DNA from: Flavobacteriaceae bacterium UBA1903
GTDB lineage: Bacteria > Bacteroidota > Bacteroidia > Flavobacteriales > Flavobacteriaceae
Direction of reading: 5' to 3'
Length of the DNA stretch: 64,000 bases
NCBI GenBank assembly: GCA_002337605.1
Contig: DDGL01000014.1
Location: 457,965-521,964 of the forward strand
The notes beneath the pieces are model-generated. The model searched no databases. It had not been told where the DNA came from and saw nothing but the letters and a program-made list of their open reading frames with translations. Shown here piece after piece: positions 25,796-33,987 of this stretch (position 1 is its first letter; each line of letters starts with the position of its first letter). The position numbers and the translations under genes were made by a program.

Positions 25796-26984
25796 TGACA
25801 TCTTTAATGATGATGAGTTTGGATTACTAGACTCAAAAGCAAAAACTTCAACTTATAAAACTGAAGAAGATAGGCTTATAGACTCTTTTGAAGAAATCAA
25901 TGTTTTTTTAGATAAAAACAGTAGAGAACCTAGTACCTCTAGTATGTCTGAATATGGATTGTTAGCTAAACTTAAAAACTTTAGACAAGATGATGCAAAG
26001 AAAAAAACAGTAAAACCATTTGATAGACACAATTTGTTGGGTTATGTAGAAATAGAAAAACCAAGTTTAGACGACGTCTTAAATGATGATGACTTAGGTC
26101 TACTAGATTCAGATGAAGACTTATCTATTTTCACTTTTAAGCACACTCCTAAACACGAAGATAGAAAGGAAACTGACTTTGTCGCTCAAAGAACACCTTT
26201 AAAAGAAGAAGACTTTAAGCCTTATGAAGGTATGTTCCAGAAAGTACACAAGGAAATAAAAGAGGGTAAGCGAGAAATAAAAAAATTTAAGAACACTGAA
26301 AAAAACCTTCATGTTGGTAACTATTATATCATGGATGGTATTCTTCTCTATTTAGAATCAGCTAACCTTGAAGAATCTGAGATTGAATTGAAGTCTGGAA
26401 ACAGAATTAGACTTGAGGGAAGGACCAAAACGATTTTTGAGAATGGAACATACAGCAATATGCTTTTCAGGTCACTAGGAAAGCAAATTCAAAAAAGTGG
26501 CAAACTAATAACTAACTCTAATGACTATGCTGAAAATGAACTTTTTGTAAACTCTGGCTTAGTAAAGGAAGAGGATGTTCAAACAGGATGGATTTATGTT
26601 TTGAAATCAAAATCTATTGACCAAAAAATTTCAGGAATCAAGGATTTATATAAAATAGGTTTCTGTAGCAACTCTGTTGATGATAGAATAAAAAATGCAA
26701 AAAAAGAAGCCACCTACCTTTTTGCAGATGTAAAGAAAATAGCTAGTTATAGAGTGTATAATAGAAACGCTGACAAACTGGAGAACTTACTGCATCGGTT
26801 TTTTGCTCCAGCTTGTTTAGATATAGAGTTCACTAATAATAAAGGACAGCGAATAAACCCTAGGGAGTGGTTTGTTGTTCCTTTTGAAGTTATAGAGGAA
26901 GCTGTTCATCTCATACTTAATGGAAATGTAGTTAATTACACTTATGATGTTGAAAGTAAATCGATACAATTAAAACATGTGTAA
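25770..26984 (+). CDS. T5orf172-type GIY-YIG nuclease, YeeC-like
   Basis: A 404-aa protein with a C-terminal T5orf172 GIY-YIG domain (about residues 272-370): GWIYVLKS, LYKIGFCS, DDRIKNAKKEA and a helix KLENLLHRFFAP carrying the likely metal Glu. The N-terminal half contains a near-duplicate acidic motif, KPTLDDIFNDDEFGLLDS (about 4-21) and KPSLDDVLNDDDLGLLDS (about 93-110). The segment SFEEINVFLDKNSREPS...LLAKLKNFR resembles the end of the helicase. It starts inside the helicase gene. It probably is the effector nuclease of the methyltransferase-helicase trio. Confidence 0.85.
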   Translation: MSKKKPTLDDIFNDDEFGLLDSKAKTSTYKTEEDRLIDSFEEINVFLDKNSREPSTSSMSEYGLLAKLKNFRQDDAKKKTVKPFDRHNLLGYVEIEKPSLDDVLNDDDLGLLDSDEDLSIFTFKHTPKHEDRKETDFVAQRTPLKEEDFKPYEGMFQKVHKEIKEGKREIKKFKNTEKNLHVGNYYIMDGILLYLESANLEESEIELKSGNRIRLEGRTKTIFENGTYSNMLFRSLGKQIQKSGKLITNSNDYAENELFVNSGLVKEEDVQTGWIYVLKSKSIDQKISGIKDLYKIGFCSNSVDDRIKNAKKEATYLFADVKKIASYRVYNRNADKLENLLHRFFAPACLDIEFTNNKGQRINPREWFVVPFEVIEEAVHLILNGNVVNYTYDVESKSIQLKHV

Positions 26985-27008
26985 CTATAATTTAAAATTA
27001 TTGAAAAA

Positions 27009-27548
27009 ATGAATAATTCAGACTTTAATATAATTACACCCTCAGTTTATTATAAAAATATTGGTTCATATCAATATGACGCAATTATTGAAGTTAAATC
27101 GAAAGAATATTCAAAGTTTATTTATAAAGATTTATTAAAATCTTTTTATTGCAATCTTATTGATACTGACATTGATTTAAAAGAAGAATCGCAGTATGAT
27201 GATGAACTAATTAAAAAATCATCCCAATATTCTTATTTAATAATTGACAGGAGTGACATTAAATCCTATTGTCCAACATATGAACTTTTCATTTCTTTTT
27301 TAATGGAACTTGTTTATTATCTAGACATTAACGAGGTAGAAAAATTTGATATAATTTATTCTCTCATAAATTATGTAGGTATTGATTATAATTATGAAGA
27401 TGAGAGTTTTACTGAAATTGATTACGTTATAAAGCTAAATAATGTGGCTAGAAATCTAAAGTCAAACCCTATTTGGGATGACAATGTAGAAGAAATAATG
27501 ACGTGGGTTGAAGGTTATAATTATAATAATTTAGTTTTTAATTATTAA
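27009..27548 (+). CDS. Hypothetical protein inside the defence operon
   Basis: An unrecognised, very acidic 179-aa protein rich in Tyr, Asp and Asn, with no signal peptide or membrane segment. It reads as mixed alpha/beta, with repeated IDY and YNYxx patterns at the end (EGYNYNNLVFNY). It lies 24 bases after the YeeC-like gene and 61 bases before mcrB, on the same strand. It could be an immunity, sensor or adaptor protein of either system; nothing in the sequence chooses. Base use is as A+T-rich as its neighbours. Confidence 0.6.
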   Translation: MNNSDFNIITPSVYYKNIGSYQYDAIIEVKSKEYSKFIYKDLLKSFYCNLIDTDIDLKEESQYDDELIKKSSQYSYLIIDRSDIKSYCPTYELFISFLMELVYYLDINEVEKFDIIYSLINYVGIDYNYEDESFTEIDYVIKLNNVARNLKSNPIWDDNVEEIMTWVEGYNYNNLVFNY

Positions 27549-27552
27549 TAAA

Positions 27553-27600
27553 ATGGACTATCACTCTGCTAAAACTATTTGCAGTGAGGGTTTTGTTTAG
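27553..27600 (+). terminator. Weak hairpin between the 179-aa gene and mcrB
   Basis: TCACTCTGC and GCAGTGAGGG can pair imperfectly across a loop of about ten bases, followed by TTTTGTTT. It may be a partial terminator or attenuator separating the YeeABC-like unit from mcrBC. Support is weak because the stem has a mismatch or bulge. Confidence 0.3.
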
Positions 27601-27609
27601 ATAAAAACA

Positions 27610-30603
27610 ATGATGAAAGAAGAGTTTGAAAATTGGCTTATTGCCCAAGATGATAAAACCTCTAACACAGCTTATAGCTATAAAAATGCTATACCTAAAC
27701 TATCAAAACATTTCTCAGAATTACAAAGTAAAAATATTGACCTTTTTTACTCTAACCTTAATACCCTAAAAAAGGCTGAGCAATTATACAGTTTAGAAGG
27801 TAATCAATCTGAGTTTGGAAGTAATTCCAAAGGAATAAATAGAAATGCCATAGTTGCATTGATTAGATTTTATGAAACTTTTCCAATAAAATCAGCAAAA
27901 GAGTTTTATTCTGAAATATCAGAGCCAGATGTTGAAGAGGCATTTAAAATTGTTGATACATCAAGATTAGAATTACAGAAAATCAGGGATTATGCTGTAC
28001 TAAATAAAAATAATGTCAATAAATACCCGCCTAAAGAAATAATAAGAATTATAGCTAGAAATAAACAGGTATCTATAAATGAAGATTCCTTAAATGGTGG
28101 AAAAGCTAATGCACCCTTTAAAAGATTAAAATATATGATTCGTGGTGATGAAGAAAATATAAATTATAATGCTTCACTAATAGAACCTCATATAAAAAAA
28201 TATCAAAATGCCATTGATAATACAAATTGGTTAAAAATTGATGAGTTATATAAGTTCAAATTCATTAAATGGATAGATGACAACATTGATTTTAAAAATG
28301 ATTCTAACGAAGTTTTAAAAAAAAAGATTCAAGAATCACAGCAAATCACTTATAGTCCTGATTCTAATGTAAAGGGGGTTAATTTTATTCAAACCATCAC
28401 AAGATATCAAGATGACTATTTAACTATTGATGATTTAAATAAACTTAGATTCATAATTCAAAATGATAGTCCAGTAAATAAAGAAAACCTCACACTTTCA
28501 TTTAGGAGTTTTCCAAAAACTAGTGCTTTCTTATGTCTTTTTGCCCCAAAAAGATTTATGGCTTATGACGGTGAATCTTTACCGGCATATGAATATTTTT
28601 CTAAAGGAATGAATGAGAATGTTCCAAAAAGAAATTTCAAGGCATTTCAGTTTTACCAAACTTTTTATACCAACATTAAGAGGGATTTAAAAGAAAGTTC
28701 TTTAAACAAGGATATTTTTAGGGAAATTTTGAATGTTAAGACTTTGACAGAATTACATTGGAATTTCATTACTCAGGATTTTTTACTTTTTATTACTAGA
28801 CAGGTTATGACTAAAAATTACAGAACAATTAATATCACTGGACATAAAATATTTAAGTGTTCAATGGGTGATTTTTTAAAAAACAAAGAGCATAAAAATA
28901 TCGACCCAATAGAGTTGTTTGAAAAAAATAACCTAATTGTAATGCACGAATACACATCCAACAATCAGGGAGTTAGGTTTAAAGAAAGTTTACAGATTGG
29001 AGATTTTGTTTACTTAACTTATGGTCAACAAAGGTTGAGTTTCTTAGCTAAAGTTCTTAGTGAAGCTGAATCTGTAAATCAAATTGTAGATGTTGAATTA
29101 ACAGATGAATGGATTTGTAGAAAAATTGAAGTTATTCAAAAACCTGTAATTGACAATACTTTTGATCTAAAAGAAAAGAAAGGCTGGTTGCCCAGCGGAT
29201 ATACTACTTTTAAGGAAATTTTTGATATAAATTCTGCAAATCAAATCTTGTTTAACAAATATTATAATATTGAAATTATTGATGAGAATAAAACTTTAAA
29301 ACAGAATGAGAGTCATATGAATATTAAAAATCAACCTTTAAATCAAATCTTGTATGGACCTCCTGGAACAGGGAAAACTTACAAAACAAAAAAAATAGCA
29401 GTAGAGATTATTGAGAATGTAGAATACTCAGATTCTAAAGAGGACAGGGCTGTCATTTTGGAAAAGTATGAAGATTATGTAGCATCTGAAAATATTCATT
29501 TTACTACATTTCATCAAAGTATGAGTTATGAAGATTTTATTGAAGGTATAAAACCAGAAACAGCAGATAATCAAGTTACTTATGATGTTCAAGATGGTAT
29601 TTTTAAAGAAATATGTGATAAGGCAAAAGTTAAGCAAGAATCAAATTTTGATGAGGCATACCAAAGCTTACTATTAGAAATAATCGAAAATCCTAATGAT
29701 TATATAGTTCTTAATACTCCAACAGGAAAAGAATTTAGAATAAATGTTAATAGTAACAATAACTTAAACTTATTCACTTCAAAAGAAATAAAAAAACAGG
29801 GAACTGTTACTAAAGAAAAACTTTTGAAACAAATTAATGGTTTTGAAGTGTTTAATGGCTGGGAGGGCTATGTTAACGGGATTGTAGAATATCTCAAATC
29901 TAAGCATCATTTAGTCACTAGTTTCAAGGAAGAAAAGAAACAAAACTATGTTTTAATTATAGATGAGATTAATAGGGGGAATGTTTCTGCAATTTTTGGA
30001 GAGCTAATTACATTAATTGAAACAGATAAAAGAGAGGGAGAAGATGAAGCTATCAGTGTTACATTACCTTATTCTCAATCAAGTTTCTCAGTACCAAATA
30101 ATGTATTTATTATAGGAACAATGAATACCGCAGATAGAAGCGTGGAAGCTTTAGATACCGCATTAAGAAGACGTTTTTCTTTTGAAGAAGTATTACCTAA
30201 GCCTAATTTATTGGCAGACTTGGATTACAAAGAGATAAACCTTGAAATGTTATTATTTACAATTAATCAAAGAATAGAATTGTTAATTGACAAAGACCAT
30301 CAAATTGGTCACTCTTATTTCTTTAATGTCACAAGTCTTGAAGATTTAATTTTAGTATTTAAGGATAAAATAATTCCACTTTTGGAAGAATATTTTTATG
30401 GTGATTTTGGCAAAATCGGTTTAGTGTTAGGTGACAATTTTATTGTAAAACAAGCTACTAAAAACAAAAGTATATTAGCAAAATTTGATGATTATACTGA
30501 AATTGACTTTGTTACAGACAAAAGTATTTTTAGACTTAAAAAACCAATTGTAGATATGCAAGTTTCAGACTTTACCGCCATTTACCAACCAAATGAGAAC
30601 TAA
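27610..30603 (+). CDS. mcrB: McrB-like AAA+ GTPase of modified-DNA restriction
   Basis: Motor subunit of a McrBC-type system that recognises modified DNA and powers cleavage by McrC. At 997 aa it is about twice the length of E. coli McrB, because of a long N-terminal half. Residues 1-90 look like a recombinase-type helical DNA-binding unit. Residues about 440-550 (DFLKNKEHKNIDP, IGDFVYLTYGQQRLSFLAKV) resemble an EVE/PUA-like modified-base reader. The AAA+ part has Walker A YGPPGTGKT (about 581-589), Walker B IIDEINRGNVSAIFGE (about 782) and the McrB signature NTADRS (about 839), with the arginine-rich ALRRRF sensor after it. The reader assignment is inference. The stop abuts the mcrC start. 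Confidence 0.9.
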   Translation: MMKEEFENWLIAQDDKTSNTAYSYKNAIPKLSKHFSELQSKNIDLFYSNLNTLKKAEQLYSLEGNQSEFGSNSKGINRNAIVALIRFYETFPIKSAKEFYSEISEPDVEEAFKIVDTSRLELQKIRDYAVLNKNNVNKYPPKEIIRIIARNKQVSINEDSLNGGKANAPFKRLKYMIRGDEENINYNASLIEPHIKKYQNAIDNTNWLKIDELYKFKFIKWIDDNIDFKNDSNEVLKKKIQESQQITYSPDSNVKGVNFIQTITRYQDDYLTIDDLNKLRFIIQNDSPVNKENLTLSFRSFPKTSAFLCLFAPKRFMAYDGESLPAYEYFSKGMNENVPKRNFKAFQFYQTFYTNIKRDLKESSLNKDIFREILNVKTLTELHWNFITQDFLLFITRQVMTKNYRTINITGHKIFKCSMGDFLKNKEHKNIDPIELFEKNNLIVMHEYTSNNQGVRFKESLQIGDFVYLTYGQQRLSFLAKVLSEAESVNQIVDVELTDEWICRKIEVIQKPVIDNTFDLKEKKGWLPSGYTTFKEIFDINSANQILFNKYYNIEIIDENKTLKQNESHMNIKNQPLNQILYGPPGTGKTYKTKKIAVEIIENVEYSDSKEDRAVILEKYEDYVASENIHFTTFHQSMSYEDFIEGIKPETADNQVTYDVQDGIFKEICDKAKVKQESNFDEAYQSLLLEIIENPNDYIVLNTPTGKEFRINVNSNNNLNLFTSKEIKKQGTVTKEKLLKQINGFEVFNGWEGYVNGIVEYLKSKHHLVTSFKEEKKQNYVLIIDEINRGNVSAIFGELITLIETDKREGEDEAISVTLPYSQSSFSVPNNVFIIGTMNTADRSVEALDTALRRRFSFEEVLPKPNLLADLDYKEINLEMLLFTINQRIELLIDKDHQIGHSYFFNVTSLEDLILVFKDKIIPLLEEYFYGDFGKIGLVLGDNFIVKQATKNKSILAKFDDYTEIDFVTDKSIFRLKKPIVDMQVSDFTAIYQPNEN

Positions 30604-31866
30604 ATGTCAAGTAAAAACCTCATACAAGTTTTTGAATTTCAAAAATTAAACATTGGCGACAATGGTTTTAAAAAAAAGCATTTTGAAGCTTTAGTGAAAT
30701 TCAATGATTTACAGGATAATAAATACTTTAATGTAGGTTTTAATAAAGTTACATTTAAAAGTTATGTAGGAGTCATTCAAATAGGTGGATTAACTATTGA
30801 GATATTACCAAAAGCAGATAAAAGTGATTTCAATATCCAGCAAGAGAAAGATACTTGGCAAGGTGTACTACTTCATATGCTAAAAGTTTGTAAAAAAATT
30901 CAAGTTGAAACTGTTTCAGAAACAAAACTTAAAAAAAGATACCACTCAATTTTAGAAGTTTACTTTGCAATGTATCTGGAAGAAATAGAGCATTTAGCAA
31001 AAAGAGGCTTGATTAAAAAATATAGGAGAAATCAAAATAATCAATTAGCGCTTAAAGGAAAATTAGTTTTTTCTAAAAATATTCAAAAAAACACAGTCCA
31101 CAAAGAACGGTTTTATTGTGAATACCAGGTTTATGACAAGAATCATTTGATACATCAAATTTTGTTAAAAGGATTACACGTATTAGAGTCGCTTAACACT
31201 TCTAATTTAGCAGATAAAACAAACAGACTATTATTTCAATTTGAAGCAACAAAGTATGTTAATATAACTGCTAAACACTTTGAAAATATAAGCCTTGACA
31301 GGAAATCTCAGCCCTATGAAAGAGCTTTGAACATAGCTAAAATGCTTATATTGAACTATTCTCCAAACATCAGTTTTGGTCAAGAAAATATGCTAACCCT
31401 ATTATTCGATATGAATAAGCTTTGGGAAGAATATATTTTTAGGATATTAAACAAACATAAGCCCAATGGATACAGTGTTTCATTCCAAAACTCAGATAAA
31501 TTTTGGGAACATAAATCTATTAGACCAGATATTGTTATTTCAGATAGTGAAAAGAAAGTTTTTATAATTGATACAAAGTGGAAAATTGTAGAGTATAATA
31601 ATCCATCTGATGATGATTTAAAGCAAATGTTTACTTATAATTTACATTGGCGAGCTGAAAAAAGTATGTTGCTTTATCCTAAAACCTCTCAAGTAGAAAT
31701 TGATTATGGCAACTTTCATTATCAGCAAACTATAAAAAATGATGATGAAACTGTATCTTTATTAAAAAATATGTGTAGACTAGGTTATGTCTCTATCATT
31801 AAAAATGAAAGTTTGAGAAATTCAGAACTAATAGCACAAGAAATATTTTTTAAATTAAAAAATTAA
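30604..31866 (+). CDS. mcrC: McrC-like PD-(D/E)xK endonuclease subunit
   Basis: Nuclease partner of McrB, 420 aa, starting at the base directly after the mcrB stop. The N-terminal half is the McrC beta-rich arm (about residues 1-230; KVTFKSYVGVIQIGGLTIEILPKA is the classic opening region). The C-terminal PD-(D/E)xK site is visible as RPDIVI (Asp about 309) and IIDTKWK (Asp and Lys about 324-326). The match to McrC is strong in length, motif order and gene context. It should assemble with McrB in a GTP-driven complex cutting modified phage or foreign DNA. Confidence 0.92.
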   Translation: MSSKNLIQVFEFQKLNIGDNGFKKKHFEALVKFNDLQDNKYFNVGFNKVTFKSYVGVIQIGGLTIEILPKADKSDFNIQQEKDTWQGVLLHMLKVCKKIQVETVSETKLKKRYHSILEVYFAMYLEEIEHLAKRGLIKKYRRNQNNQLALKGKLVFSKNIQKNTVHKERFYCEYQVYDKNHLIHQILLKGLHVLESLNTSNLADKTNRLLFQFEATKYVNITAKHFENISLDRKSQPYERALNIAKMLILNYSPNISFGQENMLTLLFDMNKLWEEYIFRILNKHKPNGYSVSFQNSDKFWEHKSIRPDIVISDSEKKVFIIDTKWKIVEYNNPSDDDLKQMFTYNLHWRAEKSMLLYPKTSQVEIDYGNFHYQQTIKNDDETVSLLKNMCRLGYVSIIKNESLRNSELIAQEIFFKLKN

Positions 31867-31879
31867 AATTACTTCAAAT

Positions 31880-32845
31880 ATGGCTGGAGAGTATTCAAAA
31901 AGAATTGGTGATGATGGAGAAAAAATTGTTCAAGTATTATTTAAAAATTACTTAGGCTATCCGAAATTCCCTGGAAGGAGTTCTACACCCTGTATTAAGT
32001 TAGAGGAACATCAAAAATTAAGAAAAAATACAAGAAAATCTCACGGTAATGACGGAATTATCTATGGAAAATCAAAACTTGATGACAAGATTTTAGAAAT
32101 AGGCTATATATCAGTTAAGTATTCTAAAAAACCTTATGAAAACACAAACACTCAATTGAGTTCAAGATTCAAATCCCATTTCATAGATTTAGTAACTGCT
32201 ATTGAATGCTTTAATCGAAGTGAAGACCTAGCCGAAATTCAGAGAAAATCTTACGGTGTTTCAGATACTCGAATTATAGGATTACTTTTTTGGCTTTCTG
32301 GAAATGAAAATTCAAAAAAGGAATCTATCATAGAAAAGGCTGCTAAATCTATACTTAGTCCTATTGGAGTTCCATTTGATGAGATTATTTTAGTTGACAA
32401 TGACAAACTTCAATTTATATTTCAAGTTGTAGAATATGCAAGTAAAGTAGCTAGAGATTCATATCAGTTTGTCTATCCTCATACAGGCTATAATATTCTA
32501 GGAGATACTAATCAATCATTTGGAAGTAAAATGCCACTTGAATACTTTGCATATCCAATCATACCTCTACGTTATGTTATTGAGAATAAGATAATATTTC
32601 ATTTAGCTACAAAATCATCTTTTTCTGAAGAGGGTTTAGCTAGGTTAATAACTATGGCAAAGACATTTGACAAGCTACTAGCGTCGAAATCCGTTATACT
32701 AAGTTTCCCAGATTATAATGCAGATGACCATCAGGATATTGTTAAGAAGGTTCTAACTAACCTTGACGACATTGAATATAGTAATTTAGTCCAAGTAATA
32801 AATCTTGATTCAGATTTTAGAAACCTACTAGATAAAGAAATATGA
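31880..32845 (+). CDS. GAPS4a-like protein with a PD-(D/E)xK-type motif
   Basis: A 321-aa protein of a two-gene pair. Its start, GEYSKRIGDDGEKIVQVLFKN, is followed by HGNDGIIY (Asp about 56) and ILEIGYISVKYS (Glu, Ser-Val-Lys about 72-80), an arrangement consistent with a PD-(D/E)xK nuclease core. I associate this opening and motif order with GapS4a of the GAPS4 anti-phage system, from memory, with moderate confidence. The C-terminal part is unassigned. It lies 13 bases after mcrC and overlaps the next gene by four bases (ATGA). Confidence 0.65.
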   Translation: MAGEYSKRIGDDGEKIVQVLFKNYLGYPKFPGRSSTPCIKLEEHQKLRKNTRKSHGNDGIIYGKSKLDDKILEIGYISVKYSKKPYENTNTQLSSRFKSHFIDLVTAIECFNRSEDLAEIQRKSYGVSDTRIIGLLFWLSGNENSKKESIIEKAAKSILSPIGVPFDEIILVDNDKLQFIFQVVEYASKVARDSYQFVYPHTGYNILGDTNQSFGSKMPLEYFAYPIIPLRYVIENKIIFHLATKSSFSEEGLARLITMAKTFDKLLASKSVILSFPDYNADDHQDIVKKVLTNLDDIEYSNLVQVINLDSDFRNLLDKEI

Positions 32846-33960
32846 ATAAAGATTTAAAATATTATTTACCATATGGTGACCAGTTAAGATCAATTCTTGT
32901 ACGACAAGATGTAACTTCAGGGATGTTAAAGTCTATTTTAAAAAAACGCGGACAATTTCTCCCAAAGTATGAAAAACAAGATATTATCCCTGTACTTTTA
33001 AGAACCCTTTTATCTAATGATGAATTTGAGGACATTTTAGAACAACTTAAAGAAAAGGAATCTACTACAAAACGAAGAACAAATATCATACCTTGGTCAG
33101 GCACCCAAAATTTACTTGATAAAACTCCAATCAAAATCGACATTCAGAAACTTATTGAAGAAAAGTTTAGATATAAGCCAGAGTTTTCACTTTTAAATCA
33201 GACCAACTTTACACAAGTAGATGGAAGAAGTGATAAAGTTGAAATGTCTTTTAATATTCAAGAAACTTCGCATTATCAATCAGTAGAATCTAGAAAAACT
33301 ACTTATGAAGGTAAAGTTACACTGGAATTAAAAAAAGATGGTCAACTATATTTAAGTACTACTAAAAATTTCACGTCTAAAGCCACACAAAGAATTGTTG
33401 ATGGAATTGCGCAAAAACTTAAAACTGAATTTAAAGCCAGTGGTGTCATAAAAAAAGAAGATGACTACGAAAAAATTTTGTTTGAACATTTTACTAATAG
33501 AAATAGATCGTATTTTTTTATGAGATTTTTTGATTCTATAGGCCCTCTAGAGGCAAAACGCATTTCTAATGCAGACCTAGCTCCTGATAAAAACTTTAAT
33601 TTACCTGTTGATATTGACAAATTTCTTTCAGAATTAGAGACTCTAAAATTATCAGGTAAGTCTTTACATCGAAACCCACTTCTTTCTGAAGAAGTATATA
33701 AAGACTCAATAGTAATTAGTTCAATAAGTATATTGTATAATTTTAATCATGCAGAAGGTCAAGGTACTTGTGAGGTAGAGTTTTCATTTCCAGACTTTTC
33801 ATCAGACTCGATAAAAAATGTTGAATTTCAATTTTATATTAAAAGGTTATCTTTTAATAGAGCCTACAGGCCCTATGGAAAAAAACCTAAAGTAAACCAA
33901 GCTGTTTATGATTCTATTCAAGAACATATGCTCTATCATTACAAACAACTAAAAAATTAA
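32842..33960 (+). CDS. GAPS4b-like partner protein
   Basis: A 372-aa protein translationally coupled to the preceding gene by an ATGA overlap. Its N-terminus (residues about 10-65) is a helical unit, SGMLKSILKKRGQFLPKYEK and PVLLRTLLSNDEFEDI, which I recall as the GAPS4b N-terminal domain. The middle and end are beta-rich with no catalytic motif that I recognise. As the last gene of the block it is followed by a strong bidirectional terminator. The role is probably sensor or partner of the nuclease; that is inference. Confidence 0.62.
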   Translation: MNKDLKYYLPYGDQLRSILVRQDVTSGMLKSILKKRGQFLPKYEKQDIIPVLLRTLLSNDEFEDILEQLKEKESTTKRRTNIIPWSGTQNLLDKTPIKIDIQKLIEEKFRYKPEFSLLNQTNFTQVDGRSDKVEMSFNIQETSHYQSVESRKTTYEGKVTLELKKDGQLYLSTTKNFTSKATQRIVDGIAQKLKTEFKASGVIKKEDDYEKILFEHFTNRNRSYFFMRFFDSIGPLEAKRISNADLAPDKNFNLPVDIDKFLSELETLKLSGKSLHRNPLLSEEVYKDSIVISSISILYNFNHAEGQGTCEVEFSFPDFSSDSIKNVEFQFYIKRLSFNRAYRPYGKKPKVNQAVYDSIQEHMLYHYKQLKN

Positions 33961-33986
33961 ACCCAGCCATTTCTGACTGGGTTTTC
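33957..33986. terminator. Bidirectional terminator closing the defence operon
   Basis: AAACCCAG / CTGGGTTT inverted repeat with flanking A and T runs, between the last defence gene (plus) and the DUF3871 gene (minus). Confidence 0.88.
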
Positions 33987-33987
33987 A

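Noticed and set aside
21104..26984. BREX or DISARM system
   Set aside because: No PglZ, BrxC or BrxL, and no DrmA/DrmB-type DUF1998 or PLD genes are visible; the methyltransferase, helicase and GIY-YIG order fits YeeABC better.
30600..30607. Frameshift or split of one mcrB-mcrC gene
   Set aside because: mcrB and mcrC are separate genes in the family, and the TAA-ATG junction is a normal adjacent stop and start.
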